Assembly (NCBI GenBank): GCA_037783415.1
Contig: JAZGTN010000178.1
Span: 372,001-436,000 of the forward strand
Length of the DNA stretch: 64,000 bases
Origin: Leptasterias polaris
Taxonomy: Eukaryota > Echinodermata > Asteroidea > Forcipulatida > Asteriidae
Reading direction: 5' to 3'
A program made the position numbers and the translations under genes. Below, piece after piece: positions 12,152-24,100 of this stretch. The notes beneath the pieces were generated by a model. That model was not told the origin of the DNA. It did not search any database and worked only from the letters and a program-made list of their open reading frames with translations. The first letter of the stretch is position 1, and every line of letters starts with the position of its first letter.

Positions 12152-15100
12152 CTGTAATCACAAAATATCAGACACTCTTATAAAGCTGCACAACGTACAT
12201 GGAATCCTGACCACCATTTTATGAGTCAAAATGAACACAAGGAATTGACTCTCAAATTGGCGAAAATTGTAGACAGGCATTGTGCAGAGATGTGGTCCTC
12301 ATTAGCCTTTTTGAGATATGGTGGACACTATATGAGTGCACCGTATGGTTTGGGTGTGTACAGACAGATTTACATGTACCCAAACCAAGCAGTACAATTA
12401 TAATGTGCCCACCATATGTCAAAATGGCTTATGGAGCAAGGGGTACAGACTGCAATGCTAATTGTAGACAGGCATTGTGCAGAGATGCGGTCCTCGTGGA
12501 GCAAGGGGTACAGACTGCAATGCTAATTGTAGACAGGCATTGTGCAGAGATGCGGTCCTCGTGGAACAAGGGGTACAGACTGCAATGCTAATTGTAGACA
12601 GGCATTGTGCAGAGATGCGGTCCTCGTGGAACAAGGGGTACAGACTGCAATGCTAATTGTAGACAGGCATTGTGCAGAGATGCGGTCCTCGTGGAACAAG
12701 GGGTACAGACTGCAATGCTAATTGTAGACAGGCATTGTGCAGAGATGCGGTCCTCGTGGAGCAAGGGGTACAGACTGCAATGCTAATTGTAGACAGGCAT
12801 TGTGCAAGTCTCATACACATTATAACGTTGTGGGAACCCAAGGTTCTTAATATTAGAGCACATACAAGACTTACGTAGTCTATTACATGAGCATTTAACA
12901 TGATAAAAAGCCCCGAGTATGCAGCATGCTCTAGGGTGCTGAACACAATTAAGTGAGGAAAATGCACTGTTTAAGAAACACGTACAACTGTATGGACATT
13001 TTTTTTTAAATCATTTTTTAACAGAAACGGAATTCATTGCTTTTCTGCTATTTTGATTATCCCTTAAAGGCACTGTACACGTTTGGTAATTACTCAAAAT
13101 ATATATTAGCATAAAAACTTACTTGGTAACGAGCAACGGAGAGCTGTTGATGGTATAAAACATTGTGAGAAACGACTCCCTCTGAAGTAACGTAGTTTTT
13201 GAGAAAGAGGTAATTTCTCACTAAAATAATAAAAGACTTATTCCTACATGTATCTGAACGCACACTAATTTGTACAACAAGGGTGTTTTTTCTTTCATCA
13301 TTTTCTTGCAACTTCAATAACCAATTGAGCCCAAATTTTCACAGGCTTGTTATTTTATGCATATGTTGGGATACACCAAGTGAGAATACTGGTCTTTGAC
13401 AATTACAAAACGTGTTCAGTGCCTTTAATAGGAAATTCCCTATAAACAAAGTAACCTTTGTTTACCCCAAAAAGTGACCTTGTATATTCCAAAGAATGTC
13501 CTGAAGGCAGAGATACTACAGTGGTACATTTCTTATCATAACTACCACATAAATTCAAGAGTTATAAAAACAACAGCTGTAAAATTAATACCTTTTTGTT
13601 GTTGGCGAGTTTCAATGGTCCTCGTTGTAATCTATGGGATTTTGTCTTGATGTGTTTACTAGAGCCTGTACCACGTAGTTTCATAGTACTCCGTAACTGC
13701 ATTCTCAAGGGATGTAATGTGTCTTTGTCGTCACTACCATCCTGGAAGAAATAAAACCATATCACCAGAAACATACGTTATGATACTCAAGACAAGCAAA
13801 AACACATTCACTAAAGCAGGATCTGAATCAGCAACCTAGTCATTACAGCAAGAAATTGCATCAACAAAAAATGATAAAACTGCTGGTGAATCGACACTGT
13901 GGTGCCGGTGAATCGACACTGTGGTGCCGGTGAATCGACACTGTGGTGCCGGTGAATCGACACTGTGGTGCCGGTGAATCGACACTGTGGTGCCGGTGAA
14001 TCGACACTGTGGTGCCGGTGAATCGACACTGTGGTGCCGGTGAATCGACACTGTGGTGCCGGTGAATCGACACTGTGGTGCCGGTGAATCGACACTGTGG
14101 TGCCGGTGAATCGACACTGTGGTGCCGGTGAATCGACACTGTGGTGACGGTGAATCGACACTGTGGTGACGGTGAATCGACACTGTGGTGACGGTGAATC
14201 GACACTGTGGTGACGGTGAATCGACACTGTGGTGACGGTGAATCGACACTGTGGTGACGGTGAATCGACACTGTGGTGATAGTGAATCGACACTGTGGTG
14301 ATAGTGAATCTACACTGTGGTGATAGTGAATCTACACTGTGGTGATAGTTAATCTACACTGTAGTGATAGTGAATCTACACTGGTGATAGTTAATCTACA
14401 CTTTGGTGATAGTGAATCTACACTTTGGTGATAGTGTATCTACACTGGCGATAGTGTATCTACACTGGCGATAGTGAATCTACACTGTGGTGGTAGTGAA
14501 TCTACACTGTGGTGGTAGTGAATCTACACTGTGGTGGTAGTGAATCTACACTGGTGATAGTAAATCTACACTCTCATCTACACTCTCCTCAATTCATTAT
14601 TTCATCAGAGTTTAGGATATCTAAATCCTCATGTCTTGACAAACCTCATTTTCTGCATAGTTTCTCATATTTTTTTGTCTACGACTAGATCGAAGTCCGA
14701 TGTTCCTGACCATCTTGCCAAGTGGCACATGTTGGGACCGTAGAGACTTGGTACAAGACATATCAGCTGTGTTGTTAGATTGCTTCTTGTGCTTGATTTG
14801 CTGTATAGCACCCTGTAGTGCATCCATCCATGACAGAGCTATGTTGTGATTTGTTGAATACAACAGCAGTTTCTCCTCACCATATACTACCTGTAGATAA
14901 CAATAAATAATCATCTTAGTGTCAAGAGATTTGTGACATACATAATTGTTCCATCATAAACCATGGCCACTTCACAAACACTGGCTCTAATGGTTATCGT
15001 GTGTCCGTAGGAAATATAGGGATTGCACTAGTGGCACACAAGTCATAAAGAATATTTGTGTTCAATTTTAGACAGATTACGTTAATTTTTCTTTCTTTAA

Positions 15101-18100
15101 AGTTTGGGAAGTGTCTCCCCTTCGGAGCGCTACGGCAGCACAGGGTTGTATACTCCCCAGGGAGCTGAGAAAGATTAAAGGAATGTTATTGGCCCAATGA
15201 CCAGGGCACTAATGTAAAGCGCATTGAGACATTACATTGTATTGTGAAATGCGCTATATAAGAACTAGTTATTATTATTATAATACCCTTGACAATTTTG
15301 ATTGTTTTGAAATGCACAATAGATTTGTTCCAGGCAAATAACTATCAAAGTTTCTATGATTTCAATGGATAATGCAGGTTTAATGACAAATATACATGTT
15401 TAGTACTCATCAGAATATTAATTGAAAAGTTGAATCTGAAAGCTCACTTTACAACCAATTGAATCCTCCAGGTTGGAAGGGATGGTGCATTCATTGAAAA
15501 TTCTCAGATTTTATGAAGTGTGAGAGACCTTGTTACATACTGTACATGAATGTGATTGAATTGTTTTGTAGTTCCCATTTAGTTACCATCAGTATGGTTT
15601 GAGGCTAATTAATAATGTACTTTTACTTAAAAGTTTTAACAGAGCAGAAAACAATTACATGTCCCTGGAAGACGTGAAAAACAAGTGTCTTAGGCTTGCC
15701 ATAAATATTCAAGTCACATCATAATATAATATCAAGAACAATTATTGAATGCAGATTTCACTGATTGGCTTTGTATATACTATGCAAACAGGTTGTGGCT
15801 GCTATCATCATTGCCAGTATACCAAAGAGTAAATGAATAGACCAATCCATTAAGCCCTGCCTCCTTACGAGTTGACCAATCACAGGCGCGAAACCCGATC
15901 ACCATTAGAGCAAAGATCACCAAGCTGCTCAAATGGTGATCAGATTTCGTGGCTGTGATTGGTCAATGAGAAATGGGCGGGGCTTAATGGATTGGTGTAT
16001 TACCTTGAACAGAGCACCAGTGCCTGATATCTTATGTTCTCCCAATACACACTGGACCTCACAGTGTTCTAATGGGTAAACTCCTCTACATGAGTAGCTA
16101 TGTGATGATAATGATGGTTCTAGTAGATTAGGCTTAGCATATATCAATAGATCATTGAACAGGAAGAACATTCGCTCGTGAGCACCGGAACCCTTCTTGT
16201 TTACCTGTCATGACAAGGAATCACTTATTACAAACAATGATGATCATAAGAATAACATTTGGCTTTACCATAAACTGGAGTGTGTTAAGCACTGTATAAT
16301 CTATGCTTTCCGTGAGTCCTGCAGAAAATCTCCCCGGGCATACTTCCTCATGTGGGATTTGAACCCACGACCCTCGTATTCTAGAATAAATATCTTAACC
16401 ACTAGACCAGCAAGCACGAGAGGCCAGTTCAAATCCTGTAAGGAAACAATATCAGGCCCGGTCTAATGGTTAAGATATCTGGGTTCAAATCCCACGGGAG
16501 TAGTTTGCCTGGGGGGGGGGGGGGGGGGGGGGGGGGGGACACTATGTACACAATGCTAATCTCACATTTGTGTTGCATCTATTCAACTGTTAATACGTCA
16601 AACACCTTTTCATGTGTTCGGGCAATCCGCCCAGGACACCTCTTGTTTTTGTACGTTTAAAAAAAATACTTCTTCTTTTTTTTCCCCGCGATTGTTCTGC
16701 AAAAACGCGCACACTTTTCAAGCTCACACAACCTTCAAACTTCATATATAGTTAGATCTTCACTTGTAGAAGACACCCCTGGAGTGACGTGATGATGACG
16801 TCATCAGGTGTCGAATTGTAAGGTTTTTAAACATTTTTTTTTAATCTTTGAAAATCTGTAACAAATCACAAATAAGAGGCCGGCGGTTGCTTACTGCGGG
16901 ATCATACTAAGCTTGGTCATATAGGTGTTCTTTTTTTCGAGGTGTGACTTCCTTACCTCACATGACCTCTACTTCTGGTCAAAACCGGAAGTGCCTTGTA
17001 ATTTGAAAGTGCCAATTTTTGTTGAGTTGTTTTTAACAATGTTGTAATCTGGCCAAGTGTCTGGTTTAAAAAAATAGGACCGGTGACGTCTCACAATTCA
17101 AAAGCGCCCTCTAGCGGCAGCTTCAAAACAGTTCAAAACACACTTTTACTAGATGTCTGTGGCAAAGTTTATGATAATCTTTTCAAAACTGGTAAACATA
17201 ATGACCTTTATGCAGACAACATGATTTTGGAGTCGTAGATGATGACATCAGCATGTGGCATGTGGTAAGGCCCTAAAGGTGCACCTATTGAAGCTGTGTA
17301 TCTACTAAACCAAACAGGCGACTGAGTTGAAACTTGGTGTATTGTTAGACAATGGCCATGGCTAATGAAATATGAAGTGACGTCATGATGACGTCATCCA
17401 GATAGTTTACAATTTTTTGTAATATCAAAGCTTAGACTTTACAAAAATCAAATGTCTGGTTTGGGAGTTATGATTTTTTTTAATCTATTAATCAACAGAA
17501 AGGTATTCAAAATCTGAATGGATGATACACAGAATGTGACCCCATTTGACCTTAAATCATTAAATAAGTTCATCTGGATTGTTGATAATCATGGATTCAG
17601 TCTGACGAAGCTCCTAGCTTAGGAGTGAAACGTAACTAAAATAATATGTAAGTAACATCTACATTATTTTGGATTTAAAAAAATTAACCTCTTATTCCTC
17701 CCATTTAACCTTGTCTTGCTGTTGAAACTGGAAGTTGAAATTTAGTAACGGAAAATTGTTTAACTCATGAACCACATGTTTGATTTTTACAATCTACACA
17801 TCAACAGACAGGTCGTGAAAAGTTCAACAAACACTACACAGAACCTGACCCCATTTGAACTTGACTTCCGGTTCAATCCGGAAGTTTTATGTTTGAAAAA
17901 TCATAACTCCTGAACCACACATTGGCTTCTTCCAATCTATACATCATGGAAAAGTATTTAACAGCTTCACAAATGCTACACAGAGTGTGACTCCACGTGG
18001 GATTTACTTCTGGTCGAAACCAGAAGTGGAAGGGAAAAATAAATATTCCCAGGCCTCGTTTTGTGATCCAAAAACATTATGATCCACAATTAGGACTAGG

Positions 18101-21100
18101 TCTCTTTATACAAAATAAAGTTTGACCCCTGGGTCTTTCAATTAAAAGAGAAATGACATAATAATTTTAACAGCATCCTCTCGTGACAAGTTTTTTTAAA
18201 GGAACTTTTAATTGCTGAAAACCTGTTGCAAAAATCTAAAAAGATTTGAACTTATGATCCGATATGAAATGGGCTTTGGGAACGTCATAATGACACAAGA
18301 AAACCTGAACACCTAGTGTTTGTAATTTTACAAACACTACATTTCTAGTTAACTTCGTAATATAGTGAAGATTGAAAAGGTGTCAGGTCTCTTATTGCTG
18401 TTATATCAAGAATGTGCAAGTTTCAGGCGTATTACAACATTTAGACCCATTAAAAGTGCACAATACACAATGTTAATTCCTTCACACAATAAAACAATGT
18501 ACATTGTTGGAACCTGAAACCTAAATACATGCAAGACTTCCACAGACTCTTGCAATACCAACCTTCATTAGTGTTCCTTCCCGGATGAACCGTCTACCAG
18601 GAGCTATGATCCTCTTAGTTCCTGACCCTGTTAAACTGTTCTGAATTAACAGCATCTTCTGGAAGTTCTCATGTTCACGGATGTACTCATTAATACCATA
18701 AGTCACTTTAGTCATTCTTGCTGTAGCTTCTGCAATACAACATAATGTCAATTATTAAGTTGACCTTTTTTCTAGCTCCAATTTTGGCCGATCAACCACA
18801 TAGTACAAATAGGAGAAGAGGTTTGCCATACAGTGAGGTACCTATAACTACTTTTCTTCAACTGTATCAAATTAAACAAACTATACACTATACTACCAGC
18901 AAAACTAAACAAAGATGAAACTGTGAAATAGTTTCATGATTTGTTATTTTCCCGTTTTCTTTTTGTCTTCTTTTTAAAAGTAATTTTAAGTAACATAAGT
19001 TTGATTAATTAAAACATTTACCTTTTAGTTTGTTATATTCTTCATGATTTTCTGGAGTGTTGTTCAGAAGTTCTTCTAACAAAAGCTTGTATCTGAATTT
19101 GAAGCAATTAAATAAACAAAAAAAGTTGGTAATTAGAACCAAACAAAATCTGATCATCTTAATAGTTGATGGTTATTTAACCCTTTCAGCCCCAAGGGCG
19201 ACTATAGTCGACTGTGCACTATACCCTGCTTCAGCCCCAAAGGCGACTATAGTCGCCCAAGACAACACACAACAAAGCACTCAAGCCTGGGCACAAAGGC
19301 CATTTGTTAAAAAGCTGTAGTTTTGTCCATGTTCACCCTCCATACCCAAGCTTACCATCATTGGAAAGAGAAAGATCGGATCTTTCCAATGACGGTAAAA
19401 TAAGATAGGGTTGTTATTTTGCAACCGCTTCAAATTAGAGTAGAAAGATCCGAAATGCCAAACACCTATGGAGCGCCATAAGGTTGTGTGCAAAAAAGTG
19501 TTTGGGTTTTCAGAACACACTGAGGAAGCAAAGACCAAGAACTTGGACATTTTGTGGCTGATTTCAATGATTTTTGAATTATATGAAAGGAAATTCAATA
19601 AGTAAGACAATTTTTATTACCCCTTATGCTCTTAAATAAAATCTTCAAGGTAATAACAGAGTTTGTAAAGTCAAACTTTGAACACCAGCTTCCTGTTGTG
19701 TCAGGAAGTGTGCTTCACGCTTGAGTGGTCAAAGAACGTGGGCTCCAGCAGTTGTTTATGTCAAAAGAACTTGGGGCTGAAAGGGTTAATAAGCCCTTTC
19801 CCTGTACTAGGGCTTGAACACTGGCTGGTGGTATACCTTGGTATTATTTGTATAGGTGCTATAAGTAAGGCATGTAGGGTAAGGCTTGAACACTGGCTGG
19901 TGGTATACCTTGGTATTCTTTGTATGGGTGCTATAAGTAAGGCATGTAGGGTAAGGCTTGAACACTCTGGCTGGTGGTATACCTTGGTATTCTTTGTATA
20001 GGTGTTATAAGTAAGGCATGTAGGGTAAGGCTTGGACACTGGCTGGTGGTATACCTTGGTATTCTTTGTATAGGTGTTATAAGTAAGGCATGTAGGGTAA
20101 GGCTTGAACACTGGCTGGTGGTATACCTTGGTATTCTTTGTATGGGTGCTATAAGTAAGGCATGTAGGGTAAGGCTTGAACACTGGCTGGTGGTATACCT
20201 TGGTATTCTTTGTATAGGTGCTATAAGTAAGGCATGTAGGGTAAGGCTTGAACACTCTGGCTGGTGGTATACCTTGGTATTCTTTGTATAGGTGCTATAA
20301 GTAAGGCATGTAGGGTAAGGCTTGAACACTCTGGCTGGTGGTATACCTTGGTATTCTTTGTATAGGTGTTATAAGTAAGGCATGTAGGGTAAGGCTTGAA
20401 CACTGGCTGGTGGTATACCTTGGTATTCTTTGTATAGGTGTTATAAGTAAGGCATGTAGGGTAAGGCTTGAACACTGGCTGGTGGTATACCTTGGTATTC
20501 TTTGTATAGGTGCTATAAGTAAGGCATGTAGGGTAAGGCTTGAACACTCTGGCTGGTGGTATACCTTGGTATTCTTTGTATGGGTGCTATAAGTAAGGCA
20601 TGTAGGGTAAGGCTTGAACACTCTGGCTGGTGGTATACCTTGGTATTCTTTGTATAGGTGCTATAAGTAAGGCATGTAGGGTAAGGCTTGAACACTCTGG
20701 CTGGTGGTATACCTTGGTAATCTTTGTATGGGTGCTATAAGTAAGGCATGTAGGGTAAGGCTTGAACACTCTGGCTGGTGGTATACCTTGGTATTCTTTG
20801 TATGGGTGCTATAAGTAAGGCATGTAGGGTAAGGCTTGAACACTGGCTGGTGGTATACCTTGGTATTCTTTGTATAGGTGCTATAAGTAAGGCATGTAGG
20901 GTAAGGCTTGAACACTCTGGCTGGTGGTATACCTTGGTATTCTTTGTATAGGTGCTATAAGTAAGGCATGTAGGGTAAGGCTTGAACACTCTGGCTGGTG
21001 GTATACCTTGGTATTCTTTGTATAGGTGTTATAAGTAAGGCATGTAGGGTAAGGCTTGAACACTGGCTGGTGGTATACCTTGGTATTCTTTGTATAGGTG

Positions 21101-24100
21101 TTATAAGTAAGGCATGTAGGGTAAGGCTTGAACACTGGCTGGTGGTATACCTTGGTATTCTTTGTATAGGTGCTATAAGTAAGGCATGTAGGGTAAGGCT
21201 TGAACACTCTGGCTGGTGGTATACCTTGGTATTCTTTGTATGGGTGCTATAAGTAAGGCATGTAGGGTAAGGCTTGAACACTCTGGCTGGTGGTATACCT
21301 TGGTATTCTTTGTATAGGTGCTATAAGTAAGGCATGTAGGGTAAGGCTTGAACACTCTGGCTGGTGGTATACCTTGGTATTCTTTGTATGGGTGCTATAA
21401 GTAAGGCATGTAGGGTAAGGCTTGAACACTCTGGCTGGTGGTATACCTTGGTATTCTTTGTATGGGTGCTATAAGTAAGGCATGTAGGGTAAGGCTTGAA
21501 CACTCTGGCTGGTGGTATACCTTGGTATTCTTTGTATAGGTGTTATAAGTAAGGCATGAAGGGTAAGGCTTGAACACTCTGGCTGGTGGTATACCTTGGT
21601 ATTCTTTGTATGGGTGCTATAAGTAAGGCATGTAGGGTAAGGCTTGAACACTCTGGCTGGTGGTATACCTTGGTATTCTTTGTATAGGTGTTATAAGTAA
21701 GGCATGAAGGGTAAGGCTTGAACACTCTGGCTGGTGGTATACCTTGGTATTCTTTGTATGGGTGCTATAAGTAAGGCATGTAGGGTAAGGCTTGAACACT
21801 CTGGCTGGTGGTATACCTTGGTATTCTTTGTATAGGTGTTATAAGGCATGAAGGGTAAGGCTTGAACACTCTGGCTGGTGGTATACCTTGGTATTCTTTG
21901 TATAGGTGTTATAAGTGAGGCATGTAGGGTAAGGCTTGAACACTCTGGCTGGTGGTATACCTTGGTATTCTTTGTATGGGTGCTATAAGTAAGGCATGTA
22001 GGGTAAGGCTTGAACACTCTGGCTGGTGGTATACCTTGGTATTCTTTGTATAGGTGTTATAAGTAAGGCATGTAGGGTAAGGCTTGAACACTCTGGCTGG
22101 TGGTATACCTTGGTATTCTTTGTATGGGTGCTATAAGTAAGGCATGTAGGGTAAGGCTTGAACACTCTGGCTGGTGGTATACCTTGGTATTCTTTGTATA
22201 GGTGTTATAAGTGAGGCATGTAGGGTAAGGCTTGAACACTCTGGCTGGTGGTATACCTTGGTATTCTTTGTATAGGTGTTATAAGTGAGGCATGTAGGGT
22301 AAGGCTTGAACACTCTGGCTGGTGGTATACCTTGGTATTCTTTGTATGGGTGCTATAAGTAAGGCATGTAGGGTAAGGCTTGAACACTCTGGCTGGTGGT
22401 ATACCTTGGTATTCTTTGTATAGGTGTTATAAGTAAGGCATGTAGGGTAAGGCTTGAACACTCTGGCTGGTGGTATACCTTGGTATTCTTTGTATGGGTG
22501 CTATAAGTAAGGCATGTAGGGTAAGGCTTGAACACTCTGGCTGGTGGTATACCTTGGTATTCTTTGTATAGGTGTTATAGTAAGGCATGTAGGGTAAGGC
22601 TTGAACACTCTGGCTGGTGGTATACCTTGGTATTCTTTGTATAGGTGTTATAAGTAAGGCATGTAGGGTAAGGCTTGAACACTCTGGCTGGTGGTATACC
22701 TTGGTATTCTTTGTATAGGTGTTATAGTAAGGCATGTAGGGTAAGGCTTGAACACTGGCTGGTGGTATACCTTGGTATTATTTGTATAGGTGCTATAAGT
22801 AAGGCATGTAGGGTAAGGCTTGGACACTGGCTGGTGGTATACCTTGGTATTCTTTGTATAGGTGTTATAAGTAAGGCATGTAGGGTAAGGCTTGAACACT
22901 GGCTGGTGGTATACCTTGGTATTCTTTGTATAGGTGTTATAAGTAAGGCATGTAGGGTAAGGCTTGAACACTGGCTGGTGGTATACCTTGGTATTCTTTG
23001 TATAGGTGTTATAAGTAAGGCATGTAGGGTAAGGCTTGAACACTGGCTGGTGGTATACCTTGGTATTCTTTGTATAGGTGTTATAAGTAAGGCATGTAGG
23101 GTAAGGCTTGAACACTGGCTGGTGGTATACCTTGGTATTCTTTGTATAGGTGTTATAAGTAAGGCATGTAGGGTAAGGCTTGAACACTCTGGCTGGTGGT
23201 ATACCTTGGTATTCTTTGTATAGGTGTTATAAGTAAGGCATAGGGGGTAAGGCTTGAACACTGGCTGGTGGTATACCTTGGTATTCTTTGTATAGGTGTT
23301 ATAAGTAAGGCATGAAGGGTAAGGCTTGAACACTCTGGCTTTGACTCCTGTTCCCTCAGAAACTGCACAAATGCTGCACGCTTACGCTCCCACTCCTGTC
23401 AACAAATCATATTGTCAGTTCATGAAACCAAACTGTTACTAATAAAAATGTATTTTTTTCCAATAAATTGCTGGAACCAAAGTTTTAAATGTAGAAAAAA
23501 TCTTCTGTTAATATCCTTTCTGGTATTGATATAAGAATTACAATGTGTGGTGCAGTCAGGCCAGCAATTATCAACATTCAAATAGATAAAATAGGCAAAA
23601 TATTTTAGGATAGAGGTCCCTAAGAGATCATAATAACACAATCAACGAGTAAATATTTGTTACCTGCAATTTTTGTGAAGCCTTCTCAAAATTGTTTGCA
23701 TAAGTGCAGTAGACTTTCATGAATGGAGCCAACTGAATGAAAGCCTCTGGAATCCCCTTCTCCTCCATGTGGCAAAGAAGCTCTCTATTGACTGCTTGCA
23801 CTGCTGTTACATTCTCAAATATAGTACGATGATCTTCACTTGGGATGAGACCTTGTGCTCCCAAAGGAACCAAGAAATGCTACAAGAAGTAAACACAACA
23901 ATTTAATTATTGCACAATGGAAATCAATACTGTGTCTAAAAATAATAATAATTTTTAAATGGCACAAATTTAGCAAATCTGGTCACTAGTCTGACACAAA
24001 TGGATGGAAATTGCAGAAAATGTTCCATACAAGTGTCAGGGGGGGGGGGGGGACATTTACAACTATGGCCACCCCGTTCTATTGGGGTTCTATTGGGTGT

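Noticed and set aside
13811..14293. 160-residue minus-strand frame of His/Ser/Pro repeats
   Set aside because: Explained by the 22-bp minisatellite; all frames are open in a staggered way, and it lies in a RhoGEF intron.
19678..23333. Many overlapping open frames on both strands with repeating peptides (for example LVVYLGILCIGVISKACRVR)
   Set aside because: They arise because the 72/74-bp unit lacks stops in several frames. Only the minus-strand frame continuing exon 4 has a biological reading (the DH motif); the plus-strand 'membrane-like' peptides are by-products.
19811..23338. CRISPR-like array (regular short repeats)
   Set aside because: There are no unique spacers between repeats; the whole unit is repeated, and the genome is eukaryotic.
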